From: RGIG995 sp045542115
GTDB taxonomy: Bacteria > Bacillota > Clostridia > Oscillospirales > UBA644
Direction of reading: 5' to 3'
Assembly (NCBI GenBank): GCA_045542115.1
Contig: JAZQKK010000014.1
Location: 186,001 to 250,000 of the forward strand
Length of the DNA stretch: 64,000 bases
Each line of letters begins with the position of its first letter. Within the stretch, counting starts at the first letter, position 1. The notes beneath the pieces are model-generated. The model ran no database searches and was not told where the DNA came from. It saw nothing but the letters and a program-made list of their open reading frames with translations. This document shows positions 53,150-61,166 of this stretch, piece after piece. Made by a program: the position numbers and the translations under genes.

Positions 53150-55639
53150 ATGAAAACGTTAATGCTTGTGGACGGAAACAGTATTCTCAATCGTGCCTTT
53201 TACGGAATTCCCCTTTTGACCAACAAGGACGGAATCCACACCAACGCCGTGTACGGATTTTTCAATATTCTTTTACGACACATTGAAGAAGACCGCCCCG
53301 ACGAAATGTGCGTGGCCTTTGACGTAAAAGCGCCCACCTACCGCCACGAGCTGTACGCCGATTATAAAGCGGGCCGAAAAGGGATGCCCGATGAGTTGCG
53401 GGAACAGTTCCCCATCGTAAAAGAATTGCTGGATGCAATGGGAATTTCCCGGTTTGAGCAGGCCGGACTGGAAGCCGACGACATTATCGGGATTCTGAGC
53501 CGCCGGGCAGAAAACGACGGTGAGAAATGCGTCATCGTCACCGGAGACCGGGACACGTTGCAGCTGATCGGAGACAAGGTTATCGTCCGTCTGGCCACAA
53601 CCACACCCCGAGGACCTTCCGACACGCTGTACGACAAAGAAGCATTGATGGAAAAATACGGTCTCTCCCCTGCTCAGATGATTGATTTAAAAGCCCTGAT
53701 GGGAGATTCCTCCGACCGAATTCCCGGCGTTGCCGGCGTGGGAGAAAAGACGGCCTTGAATCTTCTCCACGAATACGGAACGTTAGACAACGTCTTTGCC
53801 CACGTGGATGATTTAAAAGGGGCCTTGAAGACCAAGATGGAAAACGGAAAGGATTCCGCTTTTTTGAGTAAAAAATTGGGAACCATCGTCACCGAATCAG
53901 AAATTGATTTCGGAGACATTTCCATCAAAGAACCGCAACAAGAACGGCTGACTGAACTTCTGAACCAATATCAGCTGGTAAAATTGGCATCAAAACTGAA
54001 TCTGACATCGGAAGCACAACCGAAAAAGGAAACGTTTTCTGCCCTTCCGATTACTCCCTTTACCGGCGTTTTGCCCCAAGGAACTCCTGCAATCTTCTGG
54101 GGAGAGGAAAAAATATATTTATATATAGGAAGCCAACTTCTGCAAGCCGAGGCCTGCGACGGTCTTTTTCAGGAATTGTCGAAACGCCCCTTCTTCGGCC
54201 ACGATATGAAAAGGATGATCCGGGAACTGGAACACCGGGGACTGGATGCAAAATGCGAATTTGACACGATGCTGGCCCTGTACGTATTGGACCCGTCGCG
54301 CGCCTTGAAAAAGCCCGAGATTCTGTTTGAAAAAGAGTTGGACGTAACCGCATCGGAAGAACAGTTCGCCGCTCTTCTCCCCCGTTTGAGAGAAAAATTG
54401 GAGAGAGAGATCCGGGAGAACGGTGCAGAATTTTTGTACTATGAAATCGAATTGCCCCTCTGTTCCGTTCTTGCCCGAATGGAAGACGTGGGATTCCGGG
54501 CAGATAAAGAGTTTTTGGTGCAATTCAGCCGGGATCTGGAACTTTTGTTGATCAATCTGGAACGACAAGTCTATGACCTTGCCGGAAAAGAGTTTAATAT
54601 CTATTCCCCAAAGCAATTGAGTGAGGTTCTGTTTACCGATCTTCTTCTGCCGGCGGGGAAAAAGACCAAAACCGGCTATTCCACCGACAACGAAACCTTA
54701 GAGAAATTAACAAAACACCATCCCATCGCCCAGGCGGTCATCGAATGTCGCCGGGTAGCAAAACTGAAATCCACCTATGCAGACGGCCTTGCGGAAAAGG
54801 TGGGAGACGACGGGCGGATCCACACGATATTTATGCAGGCGGTGACCCAGACCGGGCGTATCAGCAGCGTTGAACCCAACCTTCAAAACATTCCCATTCG
54901 CACGGAATTGGGACGACAACTGCGCAAAGCTTTCTCCGCCTCGGAAGGTTGTAGTTTGGTGGATGCGGACTACTCTCAGATCGAACTGCGGATTTTGGCC
55001 CATATTGCTGACGACAAGGCGATGCAACAGGCATTTCTCGAGGAAGAAGATATTCACACTTCCACGGCATCTCAGGTGTTTGACCTTCCGATGGAAATGA
55101 TTACGCCGGAGCTGCGGCGCCGGGCCAAAGCAGTAAACTTCGGCATTGTTTACGGGATTGGAGATTATTCGCTGAGCCAGGATTTACAAGTACCCCGAAA
55201 AGAAGCAAAACGGTATATTGAATCCTATTTGGAGACCTACACGGGCGTTCGGGATTTTATGAAAAAATCCGTGGAATTCGGGAAAGAACACGGCTACGTG
55301 GAAACGGTATTCCATCGCCGGAGATATGTCCCTGAATTGAAAGCAAACGGCCATTTGAAAGCCTTCGGGGAACGCGTGTGTATGAACGCGCCCATTCAGG
55401 GAACGGCGGCGGACGTGATTAAATACGCGATGGTCAAAATTGACCGCCGGTTGAGAGAAAAACAGATGAAGACGCGGCTGATTCTCCAAATCCACGACGA
55501 ATTGATTCTGGAAGCCCCCGACGAAGAGGCGGACATTGCGGCCGCATTGTTAAAGGAAGAAATGGAATCGGCGGCAACGTTGAAAGTACCGTTGTCGGTA
55601 GAATCGAAAACCGCGAAGAACTGGTTTGATGCAAAATGA
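53150..55639 (+). CDS. polA: DNA polymerase I
   Basis: 829 residues. The 5'-3' exonuclease domain (about 1-285) has LVDGNSILNRAF, the acidic cluster GLEADD near 106 and TGDRD near 122. The central proofreading domain is short (about 300-410) and lacks the DxE metal motif, so proofreading is probably lost, as in Bacillus and Taq enzymes. The polymerase domain has TGRISS, motif A DADYSQIELR near 605, O-helix RRRAKAVNFGIVYG near 651 and motif C LQIHDELILE near 783. It removes RNA primers and fills gaps. It is coupled to the next gene by an ATGA overlap. Confidence 0.96.
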   Translation: MKTLMLVDGNSILNRAFYGIPLLTNKDGIHTNAVYGFFNILLRHIEEDRPDEMCVAFDVKAPTYRHELYADYKAGRKGMPDELREQFPIVKELLDAMGISRFEQAGLEADDIIGILSRRAENDGEKCVIVTGDRDTLQLIGDKVIVRLATTTPRGPSDTLYDKEALMEKYGLSPAQMIDLKALMGDSSDRIPGVAGVGEKTALNLLHEYGTLDNVFAHVDDLKGALKTKMENGKDSAFLSKKLGTIVTESEIDFGDISIKEPQQERLTELLNQYQLVKLASKLNLTSEAQPKKETFSALPITPFTGVLPQGTPAIFWGEEKIYLYIGSQLLQAEACDGLFQELSKRPFFGHDMKRMIRELEHRGLDAKCEFDTMLALYVLDPSRALKKPEILFEKELDVTASEEQFAALLPRLREKLEREIRENGAEFLYYEIELPLCSVLARMEDVGFRADKEFLVQFSRDLELLLINLERQVYDLAGKEFNIYSPKQLSEVLFTDLLLPAGKKTKTGYSTDNETLEKLTKHHPIAQAVIECRRVAKLKSTYADGLAEKVGDDGRIHTIFMQAVTQTGRISSVEPNLQNIPIRTELGRQLRKAFSASEGCSLVDADYSQIELRILAHIADDKAMQQAFLEEEDIHTSTASQVFDLPMEMITPELRRRAKAVNFGIVYGIGDYSLSQDLQVPRKEAKRYIESYLETYTGVRDFMKKSVEFGKEHGYVETVFHRRRYVPELKANGHLKAFGERVCMNAPIQGTAADVIKYAMVKIDRRLREKQMKTRLILQIHDELILEAPDEEADIAAALLKEEMESAATLKVPLSVESKTAKNWFDAK

Positions 55640-56073
55640 GTAAAACAATTTTATTTTTATGTACGGGAAACACCTGCCGGTCCCCGATGGCAGAAGGATT
55701 TGCCAATCAAATCTTTCAGGAAATGGAGTTAGAATATACGGCCCAGAGTGCCGGACTTGCCGCAGACGAAGGGGGAGCCAATGAAAAATCCATCCTTGCG
55801 GCGGCGGAATACGGCGTCGATATTTCCGGACACCGGGCAAAGCCGTTGACGGTAGAACTTGCAAAAACCGCGGAAATTCTCTACACAATGACTCCTGCAC
55901 AAGCCTATCTGCTTCGACAAATGCTTCCGGGGAAAAAAATATTCCCCCTCACCGACGAAGGAATCCAAGATCCCTACGGCGGTTCGGAGGACGTATATCG
56001 GGAATGTGCCAAAGAAATTTACGAGGCGGTAAAAAGAATCGGAAAGGAATTGAAGGATGCTGAGACTTGCTGA
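55636..56073 (+). CDS. Low-molecular-weight protein tyrosine phosphatase family protein
   Basis: 145 residues. The P-loop LCTGNTCRSPMAE at 8-20 holds C-x5-R-S, and the acid-loop Asp is in QDPYGGS near 110. In Firmicutes such proteins (YwlE type) often act as protein arginine phosphatases or tyrosine phosphatases; the Thr in CTGNTCRS (second position after Cys is T, then N-T) is the feature seen in YwlE-type arginine phosphatases, so that role is favoured but unproven. It overlaps polA by 4 nt and rimI by 17 nt. Confidence 0.88.
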   Translation: MSKTILFLCTGNTCRSPMAEGFANQIFQEMELEYTAQSAGLAADEGGANEKSILAAAEYGVDISGHRAKPLTVELAKTAEILYTMTPAQAYLLRQMLPGKKIFPLTDEGIQDPYGGSEDVYRECAKEIYEAVKRIGKELKDAETC

Positions 56074-56485
56074 ACTCAAAGACGTCCCCCCCCTTGCCAA
56101 ACTGGAACAAACCTTTGCCTTTCCCCTATCGGAAGAAGAGTTGGGAAAACTGTTGCAAAACGAAACCTTTCGGGTGATGGTTTGGGAGCAGGACGGGGAA
56201 ATTGCCGGACATTGCGTTCTGTTCCGCGTATTGGACGAAGGGGAAATCACTTCGGTTTCGGTGCGGGATGACCTGCGGGGAAAGGGCATCGGAACGGCGA
56301 TGATTACGGCTCTTTTGAATTATTTGCGGCAAGACGGAGCCAAAATTGCCTACCTGGACGTGCGGGAATCCAACGTTGCCGCCCGAAAGTTGTATGCAAA
56401 ATGCGGGTTTTCGGAAATCGGCCGCAGAAAGCGGTTTTATCAAAAACCTACGGAAGACGCCATCGGAATGGGAATAGAATTATAA
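56057..56485 (+). CDS. rimI: Ribosomal protein S18-alanine N-acetyltransferase-like (RimI)
   Basis: 142 residues of the GNAT fold. The acetyl-CoA loop is DDLRGKGIGTAM near 75, and the RimI-type end shows LDVRESNVAARKLYAKCGF and GRRKRFYQKPTEDAIGM. RimI acetylates the N-terminus of S18 and sometimes other proteins. It starts inside the preceding phosphatase gene (17-nt overlap), so it is in the polA unit. Confidence 0.88.
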   Translation: MLRLAELKDVPPLAKLEQTFAFPLSEEELGKLLQNETFRVMVWEQDGEIAGHCVLFRVLDEGEITSVSVRDDLRGKGIGTAMITALLNYLRQDGAKIAYLDVRESNVAARKLYAKCGFSEIGRRKRFYQKPTEDAIGMGIEL

Positions 56486-56521
56486 AAAAAGCCTCGAACG
56501 GATCGTTCGAGGCTTTTTTTA
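56484..56521. terminator. Bidirectional terminator between rimI and the surface enzyme gene
   Basis: AAAGCCTCGAACG / CGTTCGAGGCTTT perfect stem with GAT loop and A/T runs on both sides. Confidence 0.94.
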
Positions 56522-59500
56522 GTTGTTTTGGTCTTTAAAGTAGGAGAAAAGTCCGTTGGCAATCGCCGTTGCGGTCTTATCCATATTGGACTCGTTGAGA
56601 ATCCACGTCAAATCCGATACGTTGGAAATAAAGGCGGTTTCCAACAAGACTGAGGGGAATTCGCAAAGACGGGACACTTTATAATATCCTTTTGCACTCT
56701 TGCGATAACGCAACCCTGTTCCGTCGGAAACGGCGCGGGAGATGGTATCGGACAGGAGGCGACTGTTTCCGTAGCACCAATAGGATTCCGTTCCTTTTGC
56801 CGTGGGAGAATCGTTATCCACCGCGTTGAAGTGAATGGAAAGATTCAAATCGGGATTCAATGCCCGGAATCCGGCGATGGTATTATCCAGAGAATAGGTA
56901 GCACAGCCGGGTTGGTGGGACAAAACCACCGTAGCCCCCAGGGCCCGGAGTTTTTCCGCCACCCGATTGGACAGATTCCAGTTCAAATCCGCTTCGTAGA
57001 CCCATTTTCCGTTGTGCATTCGCTTTGCACCCACGTCTTTGGGATTACAGTGACCGGAGTCCAGAGAAATCACGACACCGGTAAGAGGTTTGTCTCCCGC
57101 AGCCAACGTGACGGGATTTCGGAAACTGATATACAAAGTATTGCCGTCGAAATGACAGGTATACCCGTAAATGTGCTTGGCCGCCTTATAATTCAGGGTA
57201 ATACGAACGGCGGAAGAATTGGGAACTGCCTCCATTTTTGCCGATGCAAAGAGGGGATTTTGCCCCAAAGAGAGGGTGGGAAGAGGTCCCGTAATATCGT
57301 AAAGAAGAATTTCCGCATACGTCTCGTCCATCCAGACGGTGTGGAACACGGTATCGCTCAGGGAAAAGGCAAAAACGGTATTTTTCGTGGAAGTGGTTTG
57401 TTGGACCGATTGAATCCTTGCAGAAGAAAACGGTTTGTTGACCGTCTGCACATCGCTGAGATTCAAATACATCCCGTTGGTCAATTTCACTTTGCCATCC
57501 GCCTTGGAAACCACGTGGAGCTTCGAGCCCTTGGTGGCAAGACGGTACATCGTGGGGTCGACATCCTTCCCCAGCCCGGGAATCACGTCAGACTTGTCCT
57601 TGGAGACCTGCATCACGTAAGAGGCTGGGGTGTTGATGACCTCCAAAAGACATCCGGGAGCGTAGGTGGCGCTCTCCCCGTTTCGAGTCGCCTGGAACAC
57701 CACGTGTCCCAGGGCCTGATTTCCGTTGTTATCGGTTTGAGGCAAGGTAAAGGAACCGGTATAGGTGGCCTTCAAATATTTATTACCGCCCGGGTCCGGG
57801 GTGATTGTAGTCAAAGGAAGGGTATAACTCCCAATCTTAACCGTGACAGTCGACCCGGCAGGAGCAACGCAGGAAAACTGAATGGTTGTCCCCGAACGGT
57901 CCGCCGTATCCGACGAAGGGGTAAAGGAATCCTTGGCAAAACCGAAAGACGCCAAATACTGAGACGTTCCCGATCCACCGGAAGAAACTCTGGTGACCTC
58001 GTAGTCTACGGTCTGCCCCTTATGAACGAAACGAACCGTCGTCTTCGTTCCGGTCAAGGTTACGGCATAGGAAAAATAGCCTTCCGGGGTACGAACAACC
58101 TTTTCACCGTTGGCCGTCAGCGGGTAATTGGGGTCGGAAATCCCGACGATATAAGTCTTGGTATAAGAAGAGTCGATGGTAATGGACGGCTGACTGAATT
58201 GCAAGGTGGTGCTGATAGGCTGCTTATAGTACCGAGCCTTTATCTGGTCTTTAATCCCGGCGTAATTGGCCATCAGAGAGCTGTAATTATAGAACACGGC
58301 CCCGTGAACGGAATTCTTACTCTCCAAATAATCCAGCTGAGCGGGAATTTCGTTTCCGGAGGTGTAAGCGGCAACGGCATTGCTTCCGCCACACTTATAG
58401 GCGGCGATTCCTACGTAAAGTTTTACTTTGGTTTTCGCAACCAAATCGTTCCACCAATCCACGATGGGTTTGAAGGGAGCGACGGTGTGGTCGATTTGCC
58501 AATACACTTGGGGACAGATATAATCGAGCCATCCGTTAACCACCCATTTCCGGGTGTCGGCAAACCCTTGGGTATAGGTCTGCATCGGATTTCCGATATG
58601 ATCAGTTCCTTCGGGAAGAGCGGCAGATTTCTTTGCCCAAACGCCGGCGGGACTGATGCCGAACGAAACACCGGGCTTCTTTGCCTTCACAGCCTCGTAA
58701 ACGCCCTTTACCAGGGCATCGTTGTTGGCCCGGCGCCAATCCGCAAGGGAAAGACCGTTCCCGTATTGGGCATACGTAGCGGAATCGTCCCACTCACCCA
58801 ATTCGTTGGGATAGAAATAGTCGTCGAAATGAATTCCGTCCACGTTGTATTTATTGACGATTTCCATTACACCGTCGATAATATACTGCCGCACCTGGGG
58901 AAGCCCCGGATTGAGATACAGCTGCTTACCGTTGGTCAAGACCCAATCAGGGTGGACTTTTGCGGGGTTGGAAGCCGCAAGACGGTCGGTGGACGTGGTT
59001 CCGCTGGTGACCCGGTAGGGGTTAATCCAAGCGTGGAAGGAAATCCCCCGGTCGTGGGCCGATTGAATGGCATATTCCAAAATATCCAAGGGAAGAGCAT
59101 CCCCTTGATTTCTGACAACGTACGCGGATGTCGGATACAACAGAGAGGGATACAGAGCATCTCCGGAAGGACGAACCTGGAAATAGACGGTGTTCAATCC
59201 CATCTGAACGATGTTGTCCATCACACCGTCGATTTCTGCTTTCAGTTGGGCCGCCGTCAGGGAATTTTTCGACGGAAAATCAATATTGCCCACCGTCGCA
59301 ACCCAAACACCCCGGACCGACTCTACCGTAACGGGCAGATCTTCCGGGTCTTCCGGTTCGAGCACCGGTTCTTCTACGGTAACGGTGAAATTCGCAACGA
59401 CCTTCCCGTCCTTCGAAGCCACGGCTACGGTGGTGCTTCCGTTTCCTACGGCAGAGACGAGTCCCCCAGCGGAAACGGTGGCAACGGAAGTATTTTGCGA

Positions 59501-60760
59501 AGTATATGTAACCGTTTTATCGGTTGCATTTTCGGGAAGGACCGAAGCGGAAATTTGAACCGTCTGTCCTCGTTGCAGTTTTGCCGCAGAAGATTTTAAA
59601 ACAATCTGAGAAACGGGAATCTTTGCATCCGGCTCAACGGATACGGCAAATTCCGCCTGATACCCGCCATCTTCGGAAACGGCTTTTATTACCGCAATCC
59701 CCTTTTTCAGAGCCGTGACCAGACCTTGGTCGGATACCGACGCAACGGCGGGGTCGGAAGACGTCCAGGTAAGGGTCTGATTGCTGGCGTTTACGGGAGT
59801 GAAGACCGGGCGAATCAAATAAGTTTGATTCAATCCTTTAAAGGTATAAGAACTCTTGACAAAAGACAATCCTTCCACGGGAATCTGCATATCTACCACA
59901 ACCAAACAAGTCGCGGAAAAGTCTCCGTGAGGGCTTTGGGCGATAATAGTAGTCTCCCCGTTGGAAAGAGGCGTTACGACCCCTGTTTCCGGGTCTACCG
60001 TAGCCACTTCGGGATTGGACGAAAGCCACCCCAATTCCCGTTGAGACGTATCTTCCGGCGTGAAGACGGGAGACAGTACCAAAACATCCTCCGGAGAGTG
60101 GAAAACGAATTCCGTAATGGGGAAAGCAAGACCGGTGATGGGAACGTTTTCGGTCACTTTGACCGTACAAGACCGAGACACGGCTCCGTCAGGGGTGGAA
60201 AGGGTAATCTGAGCAGACCCCTTCTTCACACCGGTCACAATTCCCGAGGCATCCACCGTCACCACCGAGGGGTCGGAAGTAGTCCAGACCAGATGACGGG
60301 AATCCGCTTCCGCCGGCTCCACGAGATATTGCAACACCAAAGAACGGTTGACCGCCACCACAACTTCCTGCAAAGGGAAGGAAATGGCCGTTATCACAGT
60401 AACTTTTACGGTGCAATGGGCAATACCGTCTCCCTGTTTTCCCCGGACGGTAATTAAAACTTCTCCGTTTGCCACGGGAGTGATCTCTCCTTTGGAAGAG
60501 ACGGTAGCCACGGACGGGTCGGAAGAAGTCCATAGAAGTGCCCGGGAAGGCAGGTCGGAAGGTTCGGTTATCGCTGTGAGTTGATAGGTTTGCCCAAGAG
60601 AATGAAAGGACAATTCCGTCTTATCCAGGCGGATAGAATCTACCTGAATAGGGGAAAAGAACAGGAAAAAGACAACAATCGCCACCGCGACCACCAGGAC
60701 AGAAGATGCAGACAAAATCCAAACAAGGAGGTTGCGGCGAATCGATTCAAATAACTTCAT
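56519..60760 (-). CDS. Surface protein: five Ig-like repeats, GHL10 glycosidase-like domain and Amidase_3
   Basis: 1413 residues. One N-terminal membrane helix (about 10-35) anchors it outside. Five BIG2-type Ig-like repeats (about 37-462) show WTSSDP-x-VATV phrases. A GHL10/DUF187-like glycoside hydrolase domain (about 480-850) opens with VRGVWVATVGN and has GIHFDDYFYP near 642-651. Beta-rich modules follow (about 855-1215, the last AMIN-like). An N-acetylmuramoyl-L-alanine amidase (Amidase_3, about 1226-1411) ends the protein: zinc ligands in LDSGH (His about 1237), YEAD (Glu about 1256), SIHF (His about 1310), and catalytic Glu about 1374 in LLETAF. It should cut peptidoglycan in two ways. 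ATG at 60760 is chosen, with AAGGA upstream; it follows hinT by 54 nt. Confidence 0.85.
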   Translation of the reverse strand: MKLFESIRRNLLVWILSASSVLVVAVAIVVFFLFFSPIQVDSIRLDKTELSFHSLGQTYQLTAITEPSDLPSRALLWTSSDPSVATVSSKGEITPVANGEVLITVRGKQGDGIAHCTVKVTVITAISFPLQEVVVAVNRSLVLQYLVEPAEADSRHLVWTTSDPSVVTVDASGIVTGVKKGSAQITLSTPDGAVSRSCTVKVTENVPITGLAFPITEFVFHSPEDVLVLSPVFTPEDTSQRELGWLSSNPEVATVDPETGVVTPLSNGETTIIAQSPHGDFSATCLVVVDMQIPVEGLSFVKSSYTFKGLNQTYLIRPVFTPVNASNQTLTWTSSDPAVASVSDQGLVTALKKGIAVIKAVSEDGGYQAEFAVSVEPDAKIPVSQIVLKSSAAKLQRGQTVQISASVLPENATDKTVTYTSQNTSVATVSAGGLVSAVGNGSTTVAVASKDGKVVANFTVTVEEPVLEPEDPEDLPVTVESVRGVWVATVGNIDFPSKNSLTAAQLKAEIDGVMDNIVQMGLNTVYFQVRPSGDALYPSLLYPTSAYVVRNQGDALPLDILEYAIQSAHDRGISFHAWINPYRVTSGTTSTDRLAASNPAKVHPDWVLTNGKQLYLNPGLPQVRQYIIDGVMEIVNKYNVDGIHFDDYFYPNELGEWDDSATYAQYGNGLSLADWRRANNDALVKGVYEAVKAKKPGVSFGISPAGVWAKKSAALPEGTDHIGNPMQTYTQGFADTRKWVVNGWLDYICPQVYWQIDHTVAPFKPIVDWWNDLVAKTKVKLYVGIAAYKCGGSNAVAAYTSGNEIPAQLDYLESKNSVHGAVFYNYSSLMANYAGIKDQIKARYYKQPISTTLQFSQPSITIDSSYTKTYIVGISDPNYPLTANGEKVVRTPEGYFSYAVTLTGTKTTVRFVHKGQTVDYEVTRVSSGGSGTSQYLASFGFAKDSFTPSSDTADRSGTTIQFSCVAPAGSTVTVKIGSYTLPLTTITPDPGGNKYLKATYTGSFTLPQTDNNGNQALGHVVFQATRNGESATYAPGCLLEVINTPASYVMQVSKDKSDVIPGLGKDVDPTMYRLATKGSKLHVVSKADGKVKLTNGMYLNLSDVQTVNKPFSSARIQSVQQTTSTKNTVFAFSLSDTVFHTVWMDETYAEILLYDITGPLPTLSLGQNPLFASAKMEAVPNSSAVRITLNYKAAKHIYGYTCHFDGNTLYISFRNPVTLAAGDKPLTGVVISLDSGHCNPKDVGAKRMHNGKWVYEADLNWNLSNRVAEKLRALGATVVLSHQPGCATYSLDNTIAGFRALNPDLNLSIHFNAVDNDSPTAKGTESYWCYGNSRLLSDTISRAVSDGTGLRYRKSAKGYYKVSRLCEFPSVLLETAFISNVSDLTWILNESNMDKTATAIANGLFSYFKDQNN

Positions 60761-60814
60761 AGAGGAAACATCCTTTCGAGAAAGCAAGGGAAACGAGGGG
60801 GAAATATCGTACGG

Positions 60815-61156
60815 TCAAATCATCGTCTCGCTCATACCGTCTTTTCCGGCGAGCAGGTGAAAATGAATATGAGGGACCGTCTGTCCGGCGGCGGGGCCGC
60901 AGTTGTTGATGACGCGGTATCCGTCACGAAGACCTAATTGTTTTGCTACCGTGGAAATGGCGGCAAAGATCTTGCCGATAATTTCGGCGTTTTCCCCATT
61001 GATATCGTCCGCACAGGTCAAGCAATGGGTCTTGGGCATAAAAACGATATGAACGGGGGCTTGGGGATTAATATCGTAAATGGCGAGAACGTCGTCGTCC
61101 TCGTAAGCCTTTTTCGAGGGAATCTCCCCGGCGATGATCTTACAGAAAACGCACAT
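60815..61156 (-). CDS. HIT-family nucleotide hydrolase (HinT)
   Basis: 113 residues. CVFCKIIAGEIPSKK at the start with Zn-type Cys residues, and the histidine triad HIHFHLL near 95-101 after GQTVP, are diagnostic of HinT. These enzymes hydrolyse phosphoramidates of purine nucleotides, such as lysyl-AMP made by aminoacyl-tRNA synthetases. It lies 10 nt after alaS, which fits that link. Confidence 0.93.
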   Translation of the reverse strand: MCVFCKIIAGEIPSKKAYEDDDVLAIYDINPQAPVHIVFMPKTHCLTCADDINGENAEIIGKIFAAISTVAKQLGLRDGYRVINNCGPAAGQTVPHIHFHLLAGKDGMSETMI

Positions 61157-61166
61157 AGTAAACTCC

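Noticed and set aside
56831..59599. 922-codon plus-strand open frame opposite the surface enzyme gene
   Set aside because: It mirrors a real gene on the other strand; its product is low-complexity Gly/Arg/Asn text with no ribosome site or domain.
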